NCBI GenBank assembly: GCA_038043185.1
Contig: JBBTCO010000034.1
Location: 8,246 to 72,245, forward strand
DNA from: UBA5009 sp038043185
Lineage (GTDB): Bacteria > Bdellovibrionota > Bdellovibrionia > Bdellovibrionales > Bdellovibrionaceae
Direction: 5' to 3'
Length of the DNA: 64,000 nt
Program-made: the position numbers and the translations under genes
Shown here: in pieces, positions 54,132-60,788 of the stretch
Position numbering within the stretch: the first letter of the stretch is position 1
Layout: each line of letters opens with the position of its first letter
The notes under the pieces: model-generated
What the model was told of the DNA's origin: nothing
What the model saw: only the letters and a program-made list of their open reading frames with translations
The model's database searches: none

Positions 54132-54155
54132 ATTTTTAGTGCTTCCAATAAGTTA
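54111..54155. repeat. Perfect 16-bp inverted repeat at the truncated end of the S74 gene
   Basis: TAACTTATTGGAAGCA (54111-54126) and its exact reverse complement (54140-54155) flank a 13-base loop. It spans the first codons of the truncated fibre gene and its upstream stop. It could be a rearrangement scar, a hairpin or a recombination site. Confidence 0.7.
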
Positions 54156-54408
54156 GGGAATGTCCCCTAAACTGAGACCCCTGTTGGGGAGAGCATTCTA
54201 TTTTTCTCGATTATGGCCTGTTTTTGCCCATTCTCGGCCAGAAACGGGACACGCACTTGTGCCTAAGCTGCATTTCTTCGGAATGGCGCAAATGAGTATT
54301 TCAAACTCACAATATCCATCACAGAAGTATTTGCAGTTTCGGCCATAGGCCACACGGAATATTTTTGAAAGGAGGCTCAAGCAATAAGAGCTTTAGTAAA
54401 GAAATTCA
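54156..54408. other. Non-coding stretch at the left edge of the integrated element
   Basis: No convincing gene. It contains TTTCTCGATT (54203-54212), also found at 62315-62324, and ATAGGCCACA (54347-54356), also found at 62108-62117. These are candidate attachment-site cores. Short frames here lack ribosome sites and homology. Confidence 0.4.
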
Positions 54409-54442
54409 AGCCACCCAGGTGACAATGTGTCGCTGGGTGGCT
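54409..54442 (-). terminator. Strong hairpin after the minus-strand XRE gene
   Basis: AGCCACCCAG (54409-54418) and CTGGGTGGCT (54433-54442) form a perfect 10-bp stem immediately after the stop of the XRE gene. The minus-strand tail is only moderately T-rich. On the plus strand a run of seven T follows, so it might work both ways. Confidence 0.6.
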
Positions 54443-54733
54443 CTATTTTTTTGGTAGCGAATTTAATTTTTCTCGAAGTTTACAACTCGCCTCAAAAAGC
54501 TGAGTCTCGACATCAAACCTACTGCCACCATAAAGCATTATAAGTTTGTAGAATAGGCATCCCGCCGGAGAGGTCATCCCGTGCTCAATTTTTTGTAACT
54601 CATGCGCTGAAAGGTTGAGTGCCTTTTCAACTTGTGAGGGACTTATCTTTCTTGAGAGTCTTTGGCGTCTCAGTATAGACCCAACCGTTCGATTAAACTC
54701 ATAAAAATGGCTTTCTCTATTCACTGTCAACAC
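54443..54733 (-). CDS. XRE-family regulator
   Basis: 96 residues from a GTG at 54733 with GAGG six bases upstream. A helix-turn-helix of the Cro/CI type: ILRRQRLSRKISPSQVEKAL then LSAHELQKIEHGMTSP. Faces another XRE gene across a palindromic operator, as in a phage- or ICE-type repressor switch. It ends at a strong hairpin. Confidence 0.8.
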   Translation of the reverse strand: MLTVNRESHFYEFNRTVGSILRRQRLSRKISPSQVEKALNLSAHELQKIEHGMTSPAGCLFYKLIMLYGGSRFDVETQLFEASCKLREKLNSLPKK

Positions 54734-54765
54734 CTAAAACCTCGCAAATAGCGACCAAAAACAGT

Positions 54766-54834
54766 AACAATATTGTTATCCCATAACAATATTTGCAGGC
54801 TTACGTCAATGGAACCGACTAACTACATTGTTAT
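54766..54834. promoter_or_regulatory. Triple palindromic operator between divergent XRE genes
   Basis: AATATTGTTAT (54769-54779), CCC, ATAACAATATT (54783-54793) is a perfect 11-bp inverted repeat; AACAATATTGTT (54766-54777) is itself a palindrome; and a third half-site ATTGTTAT lies at 54827-54834, four bases before the plus-strand ATG. Three sites sharing the ATTGTTAT word between two repressor-like genes suggest cooperative control of both promoters. Confidence 0.75.
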
Positions 54835-54837
54835 GCA

Positions 54838-55035
54838 ATGGCAAAATTGTTATTAAATCAGATGCTTAAGAAAAAGAAAATGTCCAAGCGGCAGTTTGCT
54901 AAAAAGCTCGGCATACATTACTCAGCGGTCTTTCGGTATTTTCGAGAAGGCTACGATCCTAAGCTCTCCACCTTAGAAAATTGGGCCAGAGCATTAGACT
55001 GTAAAATTGAAGACCTATTTGAGGGCCACCGCTAG
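54838..55035 (+). CDS. Small XRE/Cro-like regulator
   Basis: 65 residues, all helix-turn-helix: MSKRQFAKKLGIHYSAVFRY as the recognition unit, then LSTLENWARALDCKIEDLF, typical of small Cro/CI proteins. No good ribosome site; a half-operator stands directly before the ATG, so the protein may shut off its own translation start region. Divergent partner of the 96-residue XRE gene. Confidence 0.8.
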   Translation: MAKLLLNQMLKKKKMSKRQFAKKLGIHYSAVFRYFREGYDPKLSTLENWARALDCKIEDLFEGHR

Positions 55036-55118
55036 AATACACAATTTCACTCAGAGTGGTCTCTTTGTGACCATTGACCTATATATGATTGTATGGCAGT
55101 ATGGCATAAAGGTTGGCT

Positions 55119-55352
55119 ATGCTTAAAAAAACAACGATCTATTTGGACGAAAAAGATTTAGAAAAACTCAAGGCTCTTTCATTTGTCTTGAATACCTCGA
55201 TGACAGACTTGATTCGCAAGGGGGTCCAGAGTCTTCATGACTCAATATCAACACAGCAGAGAAAGACCCTGGAAAATCTTGCGACCGCAAAGAGTGGTTT
55301 TTCAGATGAAAAATCAAAGAAAGTTGCTTTAAAAAGCAAAAGGAGTAAATAA
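55119..55352 (+). CDS. Ribbon-helix-helix (CopG/Arc-like) protein
   Basis: 77 residues from the ATG at 55119 with AAAGG upstream. The N-terminus KTTIYLDEKDLEKLKALSFV then SMTDLIRKGV is the RHH fold (beta strand and two helices) used by antitoxins and plasmid regulators. Lys-rich tail. One base separates it from the next gene. Confidence 0.8.
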   Translation: MLKKTTIYLDEKDLEKLKALSFVLNTSMTDLIRKGVQSLHDSISTQQRKTLENLATAKSGFSDEKSKKVALKSKRSK

Positions 55353-55353
55353 C

Positions 55354-55539
55354 ATGGAAAAAATTATTGATGGCGTTATGACGGCAATTTACTTGGTTCT
55401 TTTTACAGTTGGCGGCGGGTACACACTTAGCAAAGCTTACCACTGGACGAGAAACGCGGCCCTTGAAAAGGCAGCAACGGACTTGGGTAGCCTTGAGGCT
55501 TCTACCCGTAAGCTAACTGGCGGTAAGCTCGATTTTTAA
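55354..55539 (+). CDS. Small single-helix membrane protein
   Basis: 61 residues, AAAGGAG eight bases before the ATG. One hydrophobic helix (VMTAIYLVLFTVGGGYTL) then a polar helix (AALEKAATDLGSLEAST). Translated together with the RHH gene, since the spacer is one base. It might be a membrane-acting toxin or a transfer-apparatus part; sequence does not decide. Confidence 0.55.
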   Translation: MEKIIDGVMTAIYLVLFTVGGGYTLSKAYHWTRNAALEKAATDLGSLEASTRKLTGGKLDF

Positions 55540-55643
55540 GAGCGTGTCCTATTCGGCATAGGAACAAAATCCTTATTAAAATCAGTAAGTTATTGCTGAC
55601 AAAACCTATGTTATATTGTTATAAAGAAAGTGAGGAAATTTTT

Positions 55644-55847
55644 ATGAGCGCACCTTTAAAGCAAATAAAAAAAGGTTCAGTTGCGAAGTTCAGAGAGTTC
55701 TACAACAAAGTTGTTAGAAAGCCACTCTCACCTGAAGATCGTGAGGAATTGCGAGATGTCTTTCGGAAGAAAAATCAATCTGAGCAAACTGAAACAAATA
55801 AACCTAAAAAAATTGCCAAGTCCGATCAAGATATGGGACTGACTTAA
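55644..55847 (+). CDS. Small basic protein, candidate antitoxin of the PIN-like gene
   Basis: 67 residues from the ATG at 55644 with AGGA eight bases upstream; a start at 55593 has no ribosome site. Basic, helical: KKGSVAKFREFYNKVVRKPL then SPEDREELRDVF. Its stop overlaps the next start (TAATG), the usual coupling of antitoxin and toxin. No family recognised. Confidence 0.6.
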   Translation: MSAPLKQIKKGSVAKFREFYNKVVRKPLSPEDREELRDVFRKKNQSEQTETNKPKKIAKSDQDMGLT

Positions 55848-56590
55848 TGGTTGAACAGTTTTCTGGTCTGTCAGCCGCTCTCAGTAGCGGAAATTTTTCG
55901 ACCTGTTTTGTTGATACAACAGTTTTATTTTCTGCAACCTATCCCCTTGATTCATTCAATGAGGAGTGCGAAAAATCGTTTAATAATCTTGCTGATAAGC
56001 AAGTTAAAATTTTAACCAATGTCAACGTGAGAGCTGAATTCTTAGAAAATCATCGTAGAGTATTAATTGCCGAGTGTCTTATTGATTTATTGGAAGATGA
56101 GGAGTCAGGCCTTGATGGGATTTTGCTTGAAAAACTGAAAGCTCACCGTACTTCATATCGTCGAAAAACCAAAGAAGAAAAATCTGCAAAGATGGATCTC
56201 AATCAAATTAAAATTTTTCGCAGACTACTTTCTGCCTATGACTCTGACAGAGGTAACGGCTGGGAAATATTTTGCAACAAATATTTAGTGGGTCGCCTGA
56301 CCCCGATATGGTCAGCAGCAGAGCAAATTCATGAAATCAATTTCATCTCTGTTAGATCCAATGATGAAAACGAGTTTTTGAACTCTACCCCGAAGTGGGA
56401 GGGCGCTGTGTCGCTCATGGGTCGCTATGGACTTGCCTCGAGTGATGCCATGATTTTGAATATGTTTTTGTGTTCAAATATCCCCGTGCTGCTGACTGCC
56501 GATTTAGAAATGGCCGAGGTCGCAGACAAAGAATCCAAGGGATCAAAAAGAATTTTTGTTCCCGACTCGGCTATAACGGTTACACAATAG
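55847..56590 (+). CDS. PIN-like domain protein, candidate toxin or nuclease
   Basis: 247 residues. PIN-fold acidic residues can be placed: Asp in CFVDTTVLFSAT (about 23), Glu in NVNVRAEFLEN (about 64), Asp in GLASSDAMILNMFL (about 203) and Asp in VLLTADLEMAEV (about 221). It is larger than VapC toxins (about 130), with a helical insert (about 75-190). Coupled by TAATG to a small basic protein, so a toxin-antitoxin pair or a defence nuclease is plausible. Assignment rests on motif spacing only. Confidence 0.6.
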   Translation: MVEQFSGLSAALSSGNFSTCFVDTTVLFSATYPLDSFNEECEKSFNNLADKQVKILTNVNVRAEFLENHRRVLIAECLIDLLEDEESGLDGILLEKLKAHRTSYRRKTKEEKSAKMDLNQIKIFRRLLSAYDSDRGNGWEIFCNKYLVGRLTPIWSAAEQIHEINFISVRSNDENEFLNSTPKWEGAVSLMGRYGLASSDAMILNMFLCSNIPVLLTADLEMAEVADKESKGSKRIFVPDSAITVTQ

Positions 56591-56662
56591 CAATCGTCGC
56601 TGTCAGTGCTACCTCTAGGGCCACTTCGGCCATTAATACAATTTATTGAATAAATTACATGA

Positions 56663-56742
56663 GGAGTCTCACCATAGAGACTCCATGAGAGTTTGCAGAA
56701 TCATTGAAATTTAATGATTTCATAAATTTATTAGTGATTCTG
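56663..56742. promoter_or_regulatory. Two dyads upstream of the NtrC-type regulator
   Basis: GGAGTCTC (56663-56670) and GAGACTCC (56677-56684) pair around a six-base loop. CAGAATCA (56696-56703) and TGATTCTG (56735-56742) form a wider dyad. They fill the spacer between the PIN-like gene and the regulator; the first may terminate or be an operator, the second is a possible activator site. Confidence 0.4.
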
Positions 56743-56794
56743 AGTATTTGTGCATTGCACAAATTTTGGCATGTATTTCGCTAAGTGGAAGTGC

Positions 56795-58246
56795 ATGGGG
56801 CCATACAGAAAAGCTTTAAAATCTCAGATTTTGATCGTCGATGACAATCCGAAATTCGTTTTGGAGATAAAAACCACGCTATCAACCGACCACAACGTGA
56901 CGACCGCACTCAGCGCCAAAAGCGCAATGGCTCTAATGACCACGCAGGGCTTTGACTTGATCTTGCTTGATTATGAAATGCCCGAGTTTTCGGGATTTGA
57001 GTTTTTAAAGCTGCTAAAGCGCAGATACCCAGAAATACCCGTCATCATGCTCACGGGTAAAAGTGACAGTGAAACCATAATCCAAACTATGCAAACCGGA
57101 GCAACGGACTTCGTGATTAAGGGATCAGAAGATTTTGAGGCTAACTTAAAATTCAGAATCGCCCAAGCTCTTGATAAAATTGCCATTGTAAAACAGAACC
57201 TAAAACTTACTGCAAAAATAGAGGCTCAAACAAAAAATATTGAAATCGTCGGAGCTTCAAGGCTTGCTGCAAAATTGAAATCAGAGATTTTAGCACTCAA
57301 AGGAACGTCGGCTTTTGTTCTCATCACAGGCGAAAATGGAACGGGCAAAGAATTGATTGCACGAAATCTCAACGCCCAAGAGGACGACTCAAGCCGCCCA
57401 TTTATTGCTGTCAACTGTGCCGCCCTAACACCGACACTTTTTGAAAGTGAACTTTTTGGTCACGAAAAAGGTGCTTTCACTGGCGCGATGGATAAAAAGA
57501 TTGGAAAATTTCAAGCAGCCGAGGGCGGTGATATATTTTTAGATGAGATTGCTGAAATCCCCACAGAGCTACAAGCAAAACTATTACGGGTGTTGCAAGA
57601 AAAAATCATTACACCAGTCGGATCAAATAAAGAAATTCCCATAGATGTTAGAGTAATCGCAGCCACTAATAAAAATCTTGAGGAAGAAATTGCTCGGGGT
57701 AACTTCCGCGAAGACCTTTACTACCGACTGAATAACTTTACAATCTACTCCCCTTCGCTGCGCGAAAGAAAAGACGACATATTATTGCTTGCAGAGATTT
57801 TTTTAAAACGCAAAATGCCCTTGTTCAAATTTTCCGAATCTGCCAAAAAAGCTTTGCTCAGCCACTCATGGTTAGGAAATATTAGAGAACTTGGGAACGC
57901 TGTTGAGCGAGCAAGTATTATGGCAAGGGAATCTAGGCGTCCTATTATCACCGCCGAGCACTTGATGCTTAAGACCTCAGAGCCGAGGCCAACAAAAACC
58001 TCGCTGTTTGTACCCGCCGCACTGCTGCCCAAATCTGAATGTGAAATCTCAGCAGTGGGACTTCAAGGTTGTATAAATTGGATAGAGCGCAACTACCTGG
58101 AGCGAAGTCTTGAGTTGATGAAAAATGATAATCATTCCGTTTACACGAAAATAGAGATGTCTAAGGCACATTATTTTAGGCGTAAGAAAGCTATTGGACT
58201 CACACAAGATCAAGAGAAAAATACTGTTTCAGAGGTGCGGGTTTGA
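56795..58246 (+). CDS. NtrC-family sigma54-dependent response regulator
   Basis: About 483 residues from the ATG at 56795 (GGAAG just upstream); a GTG at 56750 would add 15 residues. Receiver domain with the acidic pair in ILIVDDNP, phospho-Asp in LILLDYEMPE, Thr in MLTGKSD and Lys in FVIKGSED. AAA+ domain with Walker A GENGTGKE, the sigma54-contact GAFTGA (EKGAFTGAMD), Walker B GGDIFLDEIAEI and an arginine-finger region. The C-terminus has a Fis-type helix-turn-helix (KIEMSKAHYFRRKKAIGL). No histidine kinase is adjacent. Its stop overlaps the MFS fragment start (TTGA). Confidence 0.92.
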   Translation: MGPYRKALKSQILIVDDNPKFVLEIKTTLSTDHNVTTALSAKSAMALMTTQGFDLILLDYEMPEFSGFEFLKLLKRRYPEIPVIMLTGKSDSETIIQTMQTGATDFVIKGSEDFEANLKFRIAQALDKIAIVKQNLKLTAKIEAQTKNIEIVGASRLAAKLKSEILALKGTSAFVLITGENGTGKELIARNLNAQEDDSSRPFIAVNCAALTPTLFESELFGHEKGAFTGAMDKKIGKFQAAEGGDIFLDEIAEIPTELQAKLLRVLQEKIITPVGSNKEIPIDVRVIAATNKNLEEEIARGNFREDLYYRLNNFTIYSPSLRERKDDILLLAEIFLKRKMPLFKFSESAKKALLSHSWLGNIRELGNAVERASIMARESRRPIITAEHLMLKTSEPRPTKTSLFVPAALLPKSECEISAVGLQGCINWIERNYLERSLELMKNDNHSVYTKIEMSKAHYFRRKKAIGLTQDQEKNTVSEVRV

Positions 58247-58749
58247 AAAACAAATCGGCACTTCTTTTTTATTTGGGGACCCTGATTTCGTCAGTTGGCA
58301 GTCTGGCCTTCACCATTTGCCTTTTGGCTTTCATGCTCAAAGACGGAACCGAGCTTTTTTACGCGAGTCTCATTATCGGCCTTTCAAGGTTGATTCCTGT
58401 TGTGATCTCCACTCTTTGGGGCCAAGCTGCCGATCAGCTGCCGCCAAAGCTCACGGTCCTTGTAACGGAGTTGCTTGCCGCTACAGCGTCCTTTGGAATT
58501 TTGTTAAGCTGGAATCATGGCAAAGGTGCATATTGGCTATTACTTATTTTCTGCGTATTAAAATCGAGCGTCGTAACTTTTCAGGCTGGGAGCAGGGCTA
58601 AGCCACTCACTAATCCAATCACTGGCCGGGCAAAGCTTATGAATAACCGTATGCAACCACAAATGAATCGATTTTCAAACTGGTATTCAGAAATTGGGCT
58701 CTCCAAAGAGGCCAAAAAACTAAACAAACAACAAAAAGGGAGAAATTAA
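58243..58749 (+). CDS. Truncated MFS transporter fused to an unrelated tail
   Basis: 168 residues. The first 115 or so are the N-terminal third of an MFS carrier: LISSVGSLAFTICLLAFML and the loop GQAADQLPPK with about four membrane helices, up to VVTFQAGSRAK. The chain then changes to a polar tail (NRMQPQMNRFSNWYSEIGLS) that does not belong to MFS proteins, the join lying near 58590. The tail could be a separate 36-residue piece from the ATG at 58639. Probably a deletion fusion; transport by this product is unlikely. Confidence 0.65.
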   Translation: MKNKSALLFYLGTLISSVGSLAFTICLLAFMLKDGTELFYASLIIGLSRLIPVVISTLWGQAADQLPPKLTVLVTELLAATASFGILLSWNHGKGAYWLLLIFCVLKSSVVTFQAGSRAKPLTNPITGRAKLMNNRMQPQMNRFSNWYSEIGLSKEAKKLNKQQKGRN

Positions 58750-58750
58750 T

Positions 58751-59347
58751 TTGGAGTTAAAAAATAATGAATCGAGTATTCTTGTCAATCAATGGATAGC
58801 GTTGAATCGGTTTTTATTCATTTATAAAGCAGTCGGCGTTGCCATTACAGGATTATGTCTGCTTTTAGGAGTTGTTTGCATCTTTCTTGCAAATAAAAGT
58901 CCGGTAGTGATTCTGGCAAGTGAAAATGATTATCTTTACTTCCAAGGTCACAACTCTCAGGTGGCACTCACCGAGATCGACATCAAACGATTTGTCGAAA
59001 AATTTGTGACAAGATACTACAATTGGAGCGAGCTGAATCCTGATCTGATTATTAAAAATATTGAACCACTGGCAACAGATGGATTTAAAATAAACACACT
59101 AGCAAATCTCAAATTTAGAAAAGAAAAAGAATTTCTCGGTAAAAAGATTCAGCAATCAGTGGCTGGAATTTCTGTACAAATCACAAAAGAGTCTACGGTT
59201 GCTATTTTTGATGTGGTTCTAAGGGTTGAGGGCATACCGCTTATTGTAACTACTCAGGTAGCCTTTCAGTTGGTGAAAGGGGCGCAGACAGAATGGAACC
59301 CCATGGGTTTATATGTGAATAGTCTCACTATGCACGAAGGGAAATAA
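58751..59347 (+). CDS. VirB8/TraE-like transfer protein (putative)
   Basis: 198 residues from a TTG with AAGGGAG eight bases upstream. N-terminal cytoplasmic tail, one membrane helix (about 29-47, AVGVAITGLCLLLGVVCIF), then a periplasmic domain (KRFVEKFVTRYYNWSELNP and onward) of the size and layout of VirB8/TraE in type IV secretion. The next gene reads like the start of a VirB9/TraK protein, which supports this. Assignment is by layout, not by a firm motif. Confidence 0.5.
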   Translation: MELKNNESSILVNQWIALNRFLFIYKAVGVAITGLCLLLGVVCIFLANKSPVVILASENDYLYFQGHNSQVALTEIDIKRFVEKFVTRYYNWSELNPDLIIKNIEPLATDGFKINTLANLKFRKEKEFLGKKIQQSVAGISVQITKESTVAIFDVVLRVEGIPLIVTTQVAFQLVKGAQTEWNPMGLYVNSLTMHEGK

Positions 59348-59348
59348 T

Positions 59349-59870
59349 ATATTTTTAAAAATATGGATGGCCGTTTTCTCTATTGGAATATTTAGTTATA
59401 CGGACCTACAGGCTGGGACAGTTCGCACGGCTTATAGCGATGGTGTGACCATGCTGCCGGTGAATTTGCGAATGGGTCAGTCTACGATTTTAAGATTTTT
59501 TGAAAAGCCAAGAAAGGTCGTACTTGGCAATTCCAACTACTATTCAGTCGAGTTTATAGATAATGATTTGGCAATTCAGCCTTTGGGAGCTGTAACTACA
59601 AATTGTTTTGTTTACGGCGTGAAAAATGTTTACGGTTTTATTTTGCGTACTAATCAATAGGTTTTTTAACGGCGCAAGCACACCGACGGTTTATGTGCGG
59701 TTGATGCACTTGAAAGTCGGGACGCCGATGTCAGAAAAGAAACACTCTTCAATCTTGAGAAGTACGGAGTATCTGGGTTTTCAAGTGGCATCAAAGCCAA
59801 AGACAGTAACGAGTCCTATTATTTGAATCAACCTCGTGAACCAAAATTCGAGCCAAGAGGCGATAGATAA
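59349..59870 (+). pseudogene. VirB9/TraK-like gene, frameshifted remnant
   Basis: The frame from 59367 reads AGTVRTAYSDGVTMLPVNL, then STILRFFEKPRKVVLGNS and VKNVYGFILRT, like the first part of VirB9/TraK, and stops at 59660. The neighbouring frame continues sensibly as NGASTPTVYVRL, so a frameshift lies near 59645-59660. From about 59698 the first frame again looks coding (DALESRDADVRKETLFNLEK) to a stop at 59870, without a start codon. The signal peptide would be complete only if translation began at an ATA (59349: xFLKIWMAVFSIGIFS). At least two lesions, so non-functional. Confidence 0.6.
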
Positions 59871-60082
59871 TGAATCAATATTTAGTGATGATAGTGATTG
59901 CCGCCCTTGGTGTGGTTGCATTTATTAATGCTGATAGTACCAACAGGACAAAGTTCGGTAAAATCGAAACTGAGCTTCTCCTCCCTGGCCCCACGATCAC
60001 GAATGGAGTCACAATCAAGGATGAAGCCGGGGAATTTACTTTTAAATGCAAAAAAGAAGTTGGCACGGATGAAAAAAGATAA
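59870..60082 (+). CDS. Small membrane-anchored protein
   Basis: 70 residues; the ATG overlaps the preceding stop (TAATG). One N-terminal hydrophobic segment (YLVMIVIAALGVVAFI), then a polar domain with one Cys. Could be a piece of the transfer module. No family recognised. Confidence 0.5.
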   Translation: MNQYLVMIVIAALGVVAFINADSTNRTKFGKIETELLLPGPTITNGVTIKDEAGEFTFKCKKEVGTDEKR

Positions 60083-60428
60083 AGTTGCACTCGATGGCAA
60101 ACGCATTGCTCTCTCTAGCGAAGCTTTTGCGGTCCTTGAGATGGAAGTCAATAAACTAAAACAAAAGGGGGCACACTTCAAACTTAACGAGGCAAAACTT
60201 GCAAGCGTTTTGATCGAGATTTTTGGCGCGAAATACTTAGACCGTGAGAGAAAACGAATTGAAGCGATATTTTTTGACAAGAAGTCCTATCTTAAAGTGA
60301 TGATTGAAAAATCAACATCAGAGACTGACCTGTCAAACTCGCTCAAAGAGTTTTTTATTAAATCAAAGGCTAAGAAAACAGAACGCACTAAGGTCACCGA
60401 GGCTGGCTCAGGGGCAACAGTCTCTTGA
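60069..60428 (+). CDS. Small basic protein of the integrase module
   Basis: 119 residues from the ATG at 60069; a longer frame to 59898 reads antisense-like and overlaps the preceding gene, so it is not used. Lys-rich and helical (KIEDGKR-free but with FKLNEAKLASVLIEIF and KKSYLKVMIEK). It may bind DNA. It overlaps the excisionase-like gene by 4 bases (TTGA), so it belongs to the same transcript. Confidence 0.55.
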   Translation: MKKDKVALDGKRIALSSEAFAVLEMEVNKLKQKGAHFKLNEAKLASVLIEIFGAKYLDRERKRIEAIFFDKKSYLKVMIEKSTSETDLSNSLKEFFIKSKAKKTERTKVTEAGSGATVS

Positions 60429-60625
60429 TAAAGCCTCCAGCAGAGGGGCTTGAGCTTTTAACGATTGAAGAGGCAAGCTCGCTTCTTAAGCTTAAAATCT
60501 CACGGATAAGAAAAGCGATCTTTAAACGCGAAGTTAAATACATCAAACTCGGTGCTTTAATTCGCTTTAAAAAAGATCACCTAACCGAATGGATTGAAAG
60601 CCACACAGTCAGCGCCGCACGGTGA
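60425..60625 (+). CDS. Excisionase-like helix-turn-helix protein
   Basis: 66 residues from a TTG overlapping the preceding stop (TTGA), with AGGGG upstream. The layout LTIEEASSLLKLKISRIRKAI then VKYIKLGALIRFKKDHLTEWI is the MerR-like winged helix of the excisionase family. Its position 160 bases before the integrase fits a directionality factor. Confidence 0.75.
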   Translation: MIKPPAEGLELLTIEEASSLLKLKISRIRKAIFKREVKYIKLGALIRFKKDHLTEWIESHTVSAAR

Positions 60626-60788
60626 CGAACTGATGGAGCTTTGGACGGATAATTAGTTTTAGGTTTGAAGGCCCTGTGGTAGAGTGTTTTCTGTTCTTAA
60701 AGTTCTTTGAAAATTAAATAGTATGTAAAAAAGAAGAATAGAAACTCTCTTCCGCAGGGGTCTCTCCAAACAAAAAGGAGAAGATCAA

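Noticed and set aside
54443..54452. Plus-strand terminator T-run
   Set aside because: The T-run is the complement of the last Lys codons of the XRE gene; no plus-strand gene ends upstream, so the hairpin is assigned to the minus strand.
56766..56781. Sigma54-like promoter TGGCAT-N5-TCGCT
   Set aside because: Two mismatches to TGGCAC-N5-TTGCW and too close to the start codon; likely chance.
59898..60068. 57-residue N-terminal extension of the 119-residue protein
   Set aside because: It overlaps the preceding membrane-protein frame, has no ribosome site and reads as out-of-frame sequence.
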